64,000 nt of DNA, taken from Torymus aiolomorphi (lineage: Eukaryota; Arthropoda; Insecta; Hymenoptera; Torymidae). The stretch spans positions 172,113,104-172,177,103 of the forward strand of contig CM070873.1 of assembly GCA_036365515.1 (NCBI GenBank), written 5' to 3'. The notes under the pieces were generated by a model that had not been told where the DNA came from, did no database searches, and saw only the letters and a program-made list of their open reading frames with translations. Shown here in pieces: positions 23,459-34,533 of the stretch (position 1 is its first letter; each line of letters opens with the position of its first letter). A program made the position numbers and the translations under genes.

Positions 23459-24075
23459 GCACGTGAACTGTATTATTTATGCGGATGGAAAAGAAATACT
23501 ATGGATCGTTAATTAAATGTAATGCTCAGAACTGGAATATCCTTTTTCGTTTTGTCATAAAATTTCATGTAAAGTTAATTAAATTTTTAATGTCATGACA
23601 TTAATTTTAATGCACGTGAACTGTGTTATTTATGCGGATGTGAATGAAATTCAATGGATCGTTACTCAAATTTAATGCTCAGTACTGGAAAAGCCTATTT
23701 CGTTTTGTCATGAAATTTCATGTAAAGTTTATTAAATTTGTTTCACATTCACATTAATTTTAATGCACATGAACTGCATAATTTATGTTTATGTACATGA
23801 TGTTTAAAGCATGGCACTTTAAATTTAATGTGCATTAGTTGATTTAATTATTCGTATAATATATGTGATATAATATTATGAAATGTAATTAAATTTCGTT
23901 ATCTTCAGCATTAATTTTAATGCACGTGAACTGTACTTTTTATCATCATGTTCATTAAACTTTGTGCACGAGACATTAATTTTAATTTACACTCGTACTT
24001 TAATAATAATACAGATATTTCATGTACTCGTATAGTAATTTCTATGTACAGGTACAATAATAATAACAGGTAAAA
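23459..24075 (+). repeat. Tandem repeat, about 153-bp unit
   Basis: TGCACGTGAACTG or TGCACATGAACTG occurs at 23459, 23611, 23764 and 23921, spacings 152, 153 and 157. Each is followed by a TTTATG phrase and ends with CATTAATTTTAA. It lies in the right subterminal part of the CACTG element; the left end carries a shorter AATGCA-rich version. Confidence 0.75.
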
Positions 24076-24226
24076 TAATTTTAATGTACTTTCATTAATA
24101 TTGTATAGATTCACATTAATTTTATGGTAAATGTGCATTAAATGATATTTAAGTTACAAGTTCATGAAAATTAATGCGCAAGTGCACATTAAAAGTGCAT
24201 TAAATTTAATGATATTTTTAGCAGTG

Positions 24227-24565
24227 TGGCGGATGCGAGTTCCACATGTATACGGGAGCGCGACAGACGTGTATACATGGCAAAATAATTATTTAAATAA
24301 TTCTTAAACCCAAGTCGGCGGACGATGCGTGTTCCGCGTGGATACGGGAATAAGGCAGACGTGTATACATGGCAAAATAATTATTTAAATAATTCTTAAC
24401 CCCAAGTAGGCGGCGGATGCATCCGTATTCGCGTGGAATTCGCACCTTCCGCCTACATATGGTTAAGAATTAGGCGAATAATTATTTTGCCTTGCATGTA
24501 CGTCTGACACCCTCCCGCATACGCGTGGAACTCTCCCGCCCCCTCCGCGCTCCGCCTACTTTTTG
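24227..24565. repeat. Short mirrored cluster of the 92-bp monomer family
   Basis: GTATACATGGCAAAATAATT occurs at 24271 and 24363 (92 bp apart) in forward orientation. Mirror-image versions follow from about 24440. The turning point is near 24418-24430, around GGCGGATGCATCCG. It is a local palindrome of the arm monomers next to the right end of the CACTG element. Confidence 0.6.
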
Positions 24566-24883
24566 TTAGGAATTATTTAAATAATTATTTTGTCTTGTAT
24601 GCACGACTGACTCCTTCCCGTATACGCGTGGAACTCGCATCCCCCGCCTACAATTTTCTATTAAACGTCTAATTGACTGATTGAGGTCACCTTTTTCATG
24701 AAAATCTCCCCTTTTTTGTGATAATTTTCCTCTATTCCTCTTCAATAAAAAAAAAGAGAGTATCATCCCTGTATAATTACTAAACCAAAATAGGCTAGGG
24801 AAGGAAGTTTCACATTGTAAACTGAAAACGCGTAGATGAGCAACGTATAAAATTAATGCAGGAAGCCATTTCTTAACTTATAT

Positions 24884-25392
24884 GAGGCGTTTCACGTCAG
24901 CTCTCCAGGCGCGGCGCGCTAGCGCGAAATCATGCTGTTTTCAGCTTGTGTTTGAAGGGCTAAAATGTATCTAAAAAAAATAATCCCCAAGTGATTTCGA
25001 TGTATTTTTTCCTCAGCTTTCCGATGGTGCTATTAGTTTCTCAAAATTTTTCAATTCTAAGTATTTCTTGAATAATATCTCGAAAAAATAAAAAAACCCC
25101 TATGTAGAAAAAGGCTATATCCATGTAAAATTTCCTCCTCTTTCGATCTAGCAGGTCGCAAAAAATATTAAAAATATAGTTTTTGAGATATAACACGTTT
25201 TATGTTTTTTTGAGATTAGAATTGAAAAATTATGAGAAACTAATAGCACCATCGGAAAACTGAGGGAAAAATACATCAAAATCACTTGGGGATTATTTTT
25301 TTTAGATACATCTTAGCCCTTCAAACACAAGTTGAAAACAGCATGATTTCGCGTTCGCGCGCCTCGCCTGGAGAGCTGACGTGAAACGCCTC
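24884..25392. mobile_element. Palindromic 509-bp MITE related to the Sola-like element
   Basis: Ends GAGGCGTTTCACGTCAGCTC and its mirror, flanked by ATAT (24880-24883 and 25393-25396). The left-arm equivalent near 16950 has this site empty (AACATATATAGG). The two halves of about 250 bp are inverted copies. The tip resembles the 4.06-kb element tip (GAGGCGTTTCGCCTCAACTC) and the duplication is the same, so it probably uses the same transposase. No coding potential. Confidence 0.85.
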
Positions 25393-26648
25393 ATATAGGT
25401 AAGGGAGCGAGTGTGACGCCGAAAGTGGAGCAGCGCAGACGGGCTAATAAAAAATTGTTAATGAAATAATTACTAAATCAAAATAGGCTGCGGAAGGAAT
25501 TTCTACATTGTAAACCGAAAACGCGTAGATAAGCAACCTATGCAATTGAGAAACAAGAGAATTTAAAATCTAAGTTTACAGTAGCAGCCACTCCGACGCA
25601 TTGAAGTGGAGCAGCGCAGACGAGCTATGAATAATAGAATTAATAATTAAACAATTCTGAAATCAAACTAGGCGGGTGCGGGTTTCGTATCTTGTAAGTG
25701 AAGGCACGCAGACAGAATACCTAAATATTAATGCAGAAAGCAATTTCTAAACGTATGTAGGTTGGGAAGCGATCGAGTTTGATGCAAAAAATGGAGCAGC
25801 GCAGACGAACTAATAAAAAAAATTAATAATTAAATGAGTCCTAAACAAAAAAAGACGGAGGATGGAATTTTTTAATGCAAACGCGCAGACGGGTAACCTA
25901 TGCAATTGAGGAGCAAGATATATAGTTTTAAATCTACGTAGGTATAGTGTGGTAGCCAATTCGACGAAATGAAGTGGAGCAGCGTAGACGAGCCACGGAT
26001 AATAAAATTAATAATTTGAGAGTTCTTAAACCAATCCAGGCGGGGAATGCGAGTTCCGTGCTTGAAAGTGAAGGCACGCAGACAGGCTGCCTATGAAATT
26101 AATGCACGAAATAATTTTCAAATGTACGTAGGTAGAGGGATCGAGTTTTATGCAGAAAGTGGAGCAGCGCAGACGGGCTAATAAAAAAATTGATAATTAA
26201 AGAATTACTAAATCAAAATAGGCTGGAGGAGGAATTTTTATATTGTAAACCGAAAACGCGTAGATGGGCAACCTATGCAATTGAGAAACAAGAGAGTTTA
26301 AAATCTAAGTTTACAGTAGCAGCCACTCCGACGCAGTGAAGTGAAGGCACGCAGACAGGCTACCTACAAAATGATTGCAGGAAGCAATTTCTAAACGTAT
26401 GTAGGATGAAGAGCGATCGAGTTTGATGCGAAAAGAGAAGCAGCGCAGACGGACTAATAAAAATATTAATAAATAAATAAGTCCTCATCCAAAAAAGGCG
26501 AAGGATTGGAAGTTCCATACATTTTTAAGTGCAAATGCGCAGGTGGGTAACCTATCCAATTGAGACGCAGGGTAGTTTTAAATCAAAGTTGGCAGTGGCA
26601 GCCAATTTAAAGCAATGAAGTGGAGCAGCGTAGACGAACTTTGAATAA

Positions 26649-26829
26649 TAATAGTACATTTCGACACGGGTGGGGAAGTCGATTATTTAGCTTTTTGCAC
26701 GAGCGAAGCGAGTGCGAAAAAGTCACACCACCTAAATAATCGACTTACGCACTAGTTTCGAACGGTATTTTATACCACGAGCGTCGAAAAATCATATCAA
26801 AGTTGTGATTTTGAGGTTAGAGTGGTATA
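26649..26829. mobile_element. Hairpin element with GAGCGAAGCGAG core, right arm only
   Basis: Starts TAGTACATTTCGACACGG and ends near TTGAGGTTAGAGTGGTAT. It has a centre GCACGAGCGAAGCGAGTGCG flanked by AAGTCGATTATTTAG / CTAAATAATCGACTT in inverted order. The left arm has an uninterrupted site at about 13965. Same design as elements at 13565, 44248 and 44619. Confidence 0.7.
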
Positions 26830-27064
26830 AAATTAATAATTTGAGAATTCTTAAAACAAACCAGGCGGACGATACGAGTTCCGAGCTTGAAAGTGAAGGC
26901 ACGCAGACAGACTACTTATTAAATTAATGCGCGAAATAATTTTTAAATGTAGGTAGGTCGAGGAAACGAGTTTTCTGCAGAAAGTGGAGCAGCGGAGACG
27001 GGCTAATAAAAAATTGATAATTAAATAATTACCAAAACAAAATAGGCTGGGGAAGGAATTTCTT

Positions 27065-27277
27065 CTTTGTTGCAACCTCAGGGTGCAACAAAGGACAACT
27101 GCGGACACAGATAGGCGTGACAGCGTGCTTAGGCAGGCAGTGCTATAAAATTCTATACGATAATTGTGACCTAAGTATCACTCTGACGCGGCGTAATTAG
27201 GACCCTCGCTACGCTCGGGCCCTAACTCACGCAGTGTAACAAAGTGCTGCGTAGGTCATATGTATCGTAATGTACTA
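27065..27277. mobile_element. Small hairpin element at the array flip point (right arm)
   Basis: Mirror of 13565-13785, with TTGTTGCAACC / GGGTGCAACAAAGG and the core CCCTCGCTACGCTCGGGCCC. The adjoining array changes from forward to reverse across it, as in the left arm. Confidence 0.65.
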
Positions 27278-27284
27278 TTTGATT

Positions 27285-29205
27285 AGCCCGTCTGCGCTGC
27301 TCCACTTTCTGCGTAAAACTCATTTCCTTTACCTATACGTACATTTAAAAATTATTTCGCGCATTAATTTAATATAGGCAGTCTATCTGCGTGCCTCCAC
27401 TTTCAAGCACGGAATTCGCATCCCCCGCCTGGTTTGGTTTAAAAATTCTCAAATTATTAATTTTATTATTCATAGCTCGTTTAAGACGCTGCTCCACTTC
27501 ATTGCGTTGAATTGGCTGCCACTCCCTACTTAGATTTGTAACTATCTTCCTCCTCAATTGCATAGGTTGCCCATCTATGCGTTTTCAGTTTACAATGTGA
27601 GAATTCCTTCTCCAGCCTATTTTGGTTTAGTAATTATTTAATTATTAATTTTTTTACTCGCCGGGTTGTGCTACTGCACTTTCTGCGTCAAACTTGCTTC
27701 CTCTACCTACATATACGTTTAAAAATTATTTCGCGCATTAATATTATAGGTAGCCTGTCTGCGTGCCTTCGCTTACAAGCACGGAAATCGCTTCCCCCTC
27801 CTATTTGAGTTCAGGAATTATTGAGTTATTCATTTTTTATTAGCCCGTCTGTGCTGCTCCAATTTCTGCGTCAAATTCGATTCCTCTACGTACATATGAT
27901 TAATAATTATTTGCTTATTCATTTTATAGGTAGCCGATCTGCGTGCTTTTATGTTTAAGCACGGAACTGGCATCCCCGCCTTCTTTGATTTAAAATTTAT
28001 TTAATTATTAATTTCATTATTCATAGCTCATTTGTACTGCTCCACTGTACTACGTCGAACTAGCTGCCACTGCCTACCTAGATTTAAAACTACTTGCGCC
28101 TCTCAATTACATGAGTTGTCCGTCTACGTGTTTCCAGTTTACAATGTGGAAATTCCTTTCCAAGCCTATTTTGGTTTAGTAATTATTTAATTATTAATTT
28201 TAGCATTAATATCCCGATGGGATGCTCCACTTTTTGCGTCAAACTCGTTACCCCTACCGACTTACGTTTAAATATTATTTACTCATGAATTTTATAGGTA
28301 GTTCGTCATTACGTCCTTACATTTGTGTGTAAATTTCTTTGCCCCGCCCTTTTTAGCTAAGAACTAGTTATATTCGAATGATAATCTTATTATTCGCCCG
28401 ACTGCGCGCCTCCAATTTTCTGCGTCAAACTGCGTGCCTCCACTTTCAGGTACGAAACTGGCATCCACCGCCTGTTTTGCTTTAAGTATTATTAAATTAT
28501 TAATATTATTAATAATAGCCCGTCTGCGCGGTTCCAGTTTACAGCGTCGAACGCGGTGTTCCTGCCTACTTACGTTTAAAAATCACTACTTGCTTCTTGA
28601 TTGGATAGGTTACCCGTCTCCGCGTTTTCAGTTTAATATGTGAATATTCTTCCCCCGCCTTATTCGGTATAGGAATTATCTAATTATGATGTTTTCTTTT
28701 AGTAGCCCGTCTGCGCTGCTCCACTTTCTGCATCAAACTCGCTTCCCCTATTTACAACTTACGTTTCAAAATTACTTGCTTAGTAATTTTATAGGTAGCT
28801 AATTGTCAGCGTGGCTTCACTTTCAAGCACGGAACTACCTTCCCCCGCTTATTTTGGTTTGAGAATTATTTAATTAATAATTTATTAATAATAAATTAAT
28901 TATACAGTTCCTATTTTGGTTTAGAAATAATTCGATTACTAACTTCATATAGGTAGCCTGTTTGCACACCTTAACTATCGTGCGTTGAATTTGCTTCCCC
29001 GCCAGCTATTGTGGTTTAAAAACTATTCGATTCAGTATTAATATTATTCGATAATTGGTATCAGCCTGCGGGCGCACCTCCATTTTATGCGCAAACTCGC
29101 CTCTCATGCCTACTTAGGTTTAGGAATTATTTGAATATTAAATTTATTGTCAGCCTGCCTGGGCGCCTTCCCTTTTGTGCGTATAACTTGCTTTTCCTGC
29201 CTAAG
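27285..29205 (-). repeat. Array of about 92-bp monomers, reverse orientation (right arm)
   Basis: Mirror of 11650-13563. Open frames such as the one at 28434-28643 are also found, mirrored, at 12198-12467 and come from the repeat, not from a gene. Confidence 0.8.
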
Positions 29206-29833
29206 TAGAAGCGTGTTTTTAATTTTCTATGAACACTCAATAAAATAATTTATTTCTTCTAGTTATGTTAAAGAGAAATGTTTGCAATTTTAGTTATGAA
29301 TACATAAATGCCGATTAAAATTAATAACATTTTTCTTCTATGTTAAAAGTGTAAAGCATTTCTTTTTATATTGAAATAATATAAGTGTTTCTACCGAGGA
29401 TCTACATTTGACGAAGTGTTTCTAGGTGTTACATTTACCTTACTTAAATTTAGAAATTATTTGATGGATAACTTTACCTGCAGTCTGTTACCTGCTCCTA
29501 TTACTATCCTGCGTAGAACTTACATATAAATAATTTTTTTCAGTTTTTATGCTGGTAAAAAAATGATGTAAAAAGATGTTAACTTTGACCCATAGCCGAA
29601 AGATTTTATTTTAAAAAATTAAATACTGTGTAATTAGGAAGAATTATGAACTGTTGAAAAATGTTATAAAATGTATGATTTTGGACGATATAACAATAAA
29701 AAAATTTTATTGCTAATTCTACACATAATTAATTACAAATAAATATAATGATTTGAGAAATTATTATCGAGATAATTTCTTTTAATTGTAAAGTATTTCG
29801 TGGAAATATTGTTTGAACAACTAAGTAAGCAAG

Positions 29834-30222
29834 CCCTGCAAAAACTATCTTATTAAAATAGATTCTATTCGATTAAAAAATGCAACATGAAGTAATCGGA
29901 AATCTTAATACGAAAATACCAGATTTAAAACTATTAAAATTGATTCATCTAAATCAGATTTTTTTTTAATATTAATTGATATTTTTCTCACCTTATTATA
30001 TCCGATTTGATTCATATTAAAGTTTGAATTGAAAACTTAAATATAAATTAAATCGGATTTAATAAGGTGAGAAAAATATCAATTAATTCTGATAAAAACT
30101 GATTTAGATGAATCAATTTGAATAGTTTTAAATCTGGTATTTTCGTATTAAGATTTCCGATTACTTCATGTTGGATTTTTTAATCGGATAGAATCTATTT
30201 TAATAAAATAGTTTTTGCAGGG
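29834..30222. mobile_element. Foldback MITE, 389 bp (right arm)
   Basis: Mirror copy of 10624-11010, with the same CCCTGCAAAAAC tips. The two copies differ by a few substitutions and a short T-run insertion near 29960. Confidence 0.85.
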
Positions 30223-31416
30223 AGTTGGACTCGAATAAATAAAAATTGATTGAATATAAGTATATTTTTTAATTCAAAGAGTTTAAGAGCAACATTCAAA
30301 GTAAATACACTTCAACAAGTTTCACGGATCTAATATTTTTAATGACAATTAAATTAACTTTTTCTGGTATTTTATGTTTTTAGTCTGTCATTGTTTGTAA
30401 ATATATGCTTGGAAAAAGGTGTGAGAGAAAATTAGAACAACATTTATGAAATGACATACAACATTTATTACATTTTATGAAATTCCATGTTTTAAACGTA
30501 CTTCAGAAATACAATGCAAGAAATTCATTATCGGCTTGGACATTATGGTATTACATTTACTACATATACTCTTACATTTGTTTTGTAATTCAACATAAAT
30601 GAGATATTTTATTTTTTTTGTTGCAAATACTTTTAATTTATCAATCACCATAACTTAGTCGCTAAAACAATAATGGTATTTATGCCAAACTGCAATGCGA
30701 GACTCACAATCATACATATATTGATGATCTCACTTTGGTATTAGTATTAGTGCTAGTGATAATAAAATTTATAATATCAATCTCAATTAAACTGATTTAT
30801 AGTCCTACTTCTTCGACAAAATGTAGAATACTCTTGTAACTCAAGCCAGTAGTTGCAAACGAATGTGTTTTATCAGCAATAAGTTTAAATCAATTATGTG
30901 GCCAGTTGCGACTTGAATAAATAAAAAGTATAACCAAATAAGCATATTTTTTTATTTAAATGATTTCTCCTTTTGGTATTTTGATTTAGAGTTCATCTCT
31001 TATTGTTTATGATCGATAGTTTTTATTCAATGTATTTTTTAAACTCACTTTAGAAATATTTGACGAGAAATCCATCACCTATTTGCACAACATTGTATTA
31101 TATTTGTTACGCATTTGCAATGCTGTTTTTGTAATTTAAAATTAAGTTTCCTAAAAAGTTACTTTATATCATAATACATCGAATATTAACATATTATAAA
31201 ACTCTAATCAGTCACTATATAACAATATTGGTATTTGTACCTAACCATAATATGAAGTGCACACAGTACATATTGTACATGTGATTTACGTTCACCTATT
31301 TTAAAGAAAATTTTAAGAGAAAAGTTCTTACATATTAAAGCTTGATCCCAGCCAGATGTTGTAGACGAGTCTGCTGTAACACAGCACAGGGTATGAAATT
31401 ACTTTTCACTGTAATT

Positions 31417-32185
31417 AGTAGACATTGCAATGGCACTTGGGGATTGTTTTTTTTTACATGATGTTTTTCTTGTTTCTAATATTTTCTTCTGCACTAGCCA
31501 TAAAACTATTTTATAATTATTTAATAATCTGTTGGTGAAAAGCCGTAAACTTAATTCACATCCTTATTGTCCTCTTCATGTCTGATTGTCTGAATGAATA
31601 ATCTTCGGTTTATACTTCTTTGATCAATTTGCATTCTTAATATACCATCTTCTAAAACAAAGAATGCAGTAGTCAACGCAACTGTACTATGTAACTGTTC
31701 TTTTTTACATATTGTTCTTCTTGTTTCTCATATTTTTATCTGCACCAGCCACAAAACTATTCAATGATTATTTAATAATCTGATGGTTGAGAACTGAAAA
31801 CTTAATGCACATCCGTATTGTCCTCTTTATGTCTGGTTGTCTTCATGAATAATCTTCAGTTTATAGTTCTTTGTCCAATGTGCATTCTGAATGTACCGTC
31901 TCCTGAAATAAAAAATGCAGCTGAGATCGCAACTGCACTTGGTGATTGCTTTTTTTACTAGGTCTAGTTCTTCTTGCTTCTAATATTTTCTTCTTCACTA
32001 GCCGCAAAACTATTTTATAATTATTTAATAATCTGAAGGTTGAAAACTCTAAACTTAATGCACATTCTTATTGTCCTCTTCATGTCTGATGTCTGATTGT
32101 CCGAATGAGTAATCTTCAATTTATACGTCTTTTGTCAAAGCATATTCGCATTCTGAATGTATCGTCTTCTCTGAAATAAAAAAAT
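31417..32185 (-). repeat. Tandem triplicate, about 250-267-bp unit (right arm)
   Basis: Mirror of 8665-9430; phrases such as GCATTCTGAATGTACCGTCT mark the unit starts on the minus strand. Confidence 0.7.
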
Positions 32186-32558
32186 GCACAAAGTATCTAT
32201 TCGAAAAATAATTCAGATTTATCGAAGAATATTTTGAGTATTTGAATGATTATCCAAATACACAAAATAACTTAAATAATAGCATAGGTTACTTATCTGA
32301 TATTTTCTCCATCGTTTCAAGACGTGTTTCTGCATATTGTTCATAATATCAACATCACTTTACTCGTTCACTGCAATTTCTTTAAATTGGAGTAATCGAA
32401 CTTAACCTGCAACTCAACTTGCCCCAGCGTCCAGACGCCGCGGCCGCCGCGGCGGCTGCTGTGGCAGCGAGTTTCGCGGCCTCGCCGCTGTTTGCCACGG
32501 CGCGCTTCCGTCGTTCGATAGCTCGTGGCACTTTTGCACAATCGTTTGCCCAACACTG

Positions 32559-32566
32559 GCACTAAT
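32559..32566 (+). repeat. 8-bp target-site duplication, right copy (GCACTAAT)
   Basis: Follows the terminus CCCAACACTG directly and runs on into GGTCACGGCAGGAGATTTG, which matches the uninterrupted 3' LTR near 40066. Confidence 0.93.
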
Positions 32567-33145
32567 GGTCACGGCAGGAGATTTGAATTACAAATCCTTT
32601 TTGTTTATTAACAATTATATATGACACGCATAATTAACGAGAAATACTCAATGCAATAACGTACAAGCTACACTTCCATAATATACTCAGCATCACCCCA
32701 TATCAATATAATTATTATTTACCAATTTTTAATCTCGCGCCATACAATTACAACTAGATAGTTGCATGCCAGCCCACGTGTTATCTGATGCAATCAGATA
32801 AGGATAGCACGATGGGGAATAGCATGGATGCGAGTGAGATAGATTGTCTTAATGATTTTATTTAACTCATCCTAGTAAATATATCATATAAAAATGTAAA
32901 TGAAAGTTATATTCACATAAATTTAAATATCCAGAACCTGATTTTTGTGATATTTTTAACTAACAAATTATCGAAGTACCTAATTATTCTTCGGTAGTAT
33001 GACAAAGTATCTCGCGAATCAAGCCAATTAAAAGACGAGGATTCTCGGAAGGTTGCGCAACTATACCATACCATATATATAAATGAGTTGATTGCGCACC
33101 CTCCCGAGCAGGTGATCAGATAATCTATCATCTGCGATTTTCCAG

Positions 33146-33152
33146 TATAAAT
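33146..33152 (+). promoter_or_regulatory. TATA box of the gypsy-like B LTR
   Basis: TATAAAT in the context CCAGTATAAATACGGGGCGC, followed about 30 bases later by CTCTTAGTC. It lies inside the LTR, where the U3 promoter is expected. The 3' LTR copy lacks this part. Confidence 0.55.
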
Positions 33153-34237
33153 ACGGGGCGCACGCCATGAGGAGCTCTCTTAGTCTCTAGCTCCAGCTCC
33201 AGTTCAGTTCTCTAGTGCAGAGCAGTAAGCGAGTTAAAGTAAGCAAGGTGAGGTAAGGGCATAGGTCAGCGATTATTCCTTCGGAATAAAGCTGACCAAG
33301 TCGAGTTGGTTCGCCCGACTCGGCGCTTCCCCTACCTGTATAAGTGGTAGTGGCATAAAGCTAGGACGGCGTAGCCCCCTTCCTTGGCTCCTAGGAAGGT
33401 GACTACAAGGTCACCCTCCTTTATGGGCCTAAGGTTGCTTCTATCATCTATACACAAGACGCTGTACGCGAGTTCGGACATTTATGGTCTAGATAATTTC
33501 TTTGTTTAAATTAATATAAAAACTTTTACATCTTCTTTTGGTGTAATTTTGGCAAATAGATTAAATTCCGTTATATATTTTTCTGTACTATTCTCTTGCG
33601 CGAATTTTTTACAATTACGTGATATTTCAGCACCTGTTAGATACGGGACTTATTGATAAATTTAAGTTAATAAATTTTTCTTTATTGTTAATTATTTTTT
33701 TATAATAAAAATATATTGTTTTTTTTTCTTTTTGTAAATCAATTTATATTGTATGCACTTTTGTAATATTATATCTCAAGGTTTACCACATCCAAATAAG
33801 GGTATTTAATAAATTAATTTTGTTACAATTTAGTATTATTATTATTTACCTGGGCGTTTTTCCACCACCTATCCTATCTCCTGACATTTTCACTTGCGCA
33901 TTAATTATCAATTATCATTATTATTAATAATTTATTTTATTTTTTCTTGCACTTTGCTATTTATTTTGAGTATTTTTGTTAACTATTTTCTGCTTATCAA
34001 ATAACTTTAATATAATAATTTTTGCTACTATTTAAAAATTTTCTTTCATTACTAAAATTAATATTTGAGATTAATTATATAAATATAAGACATTTATCTG
34101 ACAACCAAGGACATCAGCAGCAGAGTGAGCGGCATTGATATCTTCAACAAATAATCATCGTATATACATCACAGTCACCATTGCACTGAGGTGACTCCTA
34201 ACATAAATTTCCCTCCCCTATCCTTAGAACACTTACA

Positions 34238-34257
34238 TTGGCATCCGTGGTGGGGAT
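34238..34257 (+). promoter_or_regulatory. Primer-binding-site-like sequence of gypsy-like B
   Basis: TTGGCATCCGTGGTGGGGAT directly follows the LTR end ACA. A TGG start complements the CCA tail of a tRNA. The specific tRNA was not identified. Confidence 0.55.
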
Positions 34258-34533
34258 AGGGTGCAGGGATCACGCTCAGTGATATAAATGATTAAATAAT
34301 TAATTAATAAATAAATAAATAATAACAAATATCATTTCGAATCAAAATAAATATAAAAAAATATCATCGGTTAATAAAAGAAAATTCTTTATGTACATAG
34401 ATAGTTTGGTTGTTTAGAAAAATTATAGAGGGTATTTGACGTATGGATATATAGGTAGGATAGTTCTTTTTTTTTTAAGCATAATTATGGCCAAAAATAT
34501 ATTTCCTTTTTTAATATCGTTAACAGCAGACCG

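Larger units (their letters stand above)
17271..24226. mobile_element. CACTG-ended element with AATGCA-rich termini, carrying a nested transposon
   Basis: Starts CACTGTAAAAAAAATTACAT and ends TATTTTTAGCAGTG. Both subterminal regions are dominated by TTAATGCA/TGCATTAA motifs (17290-17520 and 23450-24210). It is about 6.96 kb, of which 4.06 kb is the nested element at 19285-23339. No transposase of its own was seen, and the target duplication is not clear. It could be a hAT or CMC-type derivative; I do not assign a superfamily. Confidence 0.55.
17056..24771. mobile_element. Central segment bounded by CAGGGATG inverted ends
   Basis: Left end CAGGGATGCTACTC plus a run of T; right end the mirror GAGTATCATCCCTG. 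About 200 bp inward on each side match, including TTTTCATGAAAA and GGGATGCGAGTTCCACGCG. The CAG terminus again looks hAT-like. A clean duplication cannot be shown because the flanks (GGTTTAGTAATTAT and ATAATTACTAAACC) are themselves mirror images. It may be a separate element inserted at the palindrome centre, or the innermost part of the arms. Confidence 0.55.
24778..27064 (+). repeat. Array of about 92-bp monomers, forward orientation (right arm)
   Basis: Same four monomer cores as the left arm, for example GTTCCGTGCTTGAAAGTGAA near 26056. It is interrupted by the MITE at 24884-25392 and the hairpin element at 26649-26829. It corresponds to the left reverse array 13790-17055. Confidence 0.8.
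8289..32558. mobile_element. Giant 24.27-kb inverted-repeat element with hAT-like ends
   Basis: Both ends read inward CAGTGTTGGGCAAACGATTG and are flanked by a perfect GCACTAAT duplication. Terminal CAG/CTG with an 8-bp duplication is the signature of the hAT superfamily. The arms mirror each other for several kilobases: position sums of paired landmarks stay at 40841-40847 out to about 13.56 kb. Excluding the central nested elements, the unit would be about 17 kb. No hAT transposase, BED finger or dimerisation domain is visible, so it would be non-autonomous. Foldback growth from a small hAT MITE is a possible origin but is an inference. Confidence 0.85.
24772..32558 (-). repeat. Right arm of the giant inverted repeat
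   Basis: Mirror of the left arm. It has its own additions: the palindromic MITE at 24884-25392, a hairpin element at 26649-26829, and about 500 bp more monomer array than the left arm once the known insertions are subtracted. The outer about 5.3 kb agrees in length with the left arm to within about 6 bp. Confidence 0.85.
32559..34237 (+). repeat. Gypsy-like B 5' LTR, second part
   Basis: Continues the LTR after the giant insertion. Positions 32567 to about 32930 match the 3' LTR at 40066-40455, apart from a 35-bp-class insertion in the 3' copy near 40250. The remainder has no partner because the 3' LTR is truncated. It ends in ACA just before a primer-binding-site-like sequence. The length (1.9 kb with the first part) is long for an LTR, so the exact 3' limit is inferred from the ACA/TGG junction. 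Confidence 0.7.

Noticed and set aside
11650..29205. CRISPR-like array
   Set aside because: Monomers of about 92 bp are degenerate and contiguous, without short identical repeats and unique spacers, in a eukaryotic transposon context.
8289..32558. Maverick/Polinton or endogenous DNA virus
   Set aside because: Size fits, but the duplication is 8 bp rather than 6, the tips are CAG rather than AG, and no polymerase B, integrase, ATPase or capsid gene is present.
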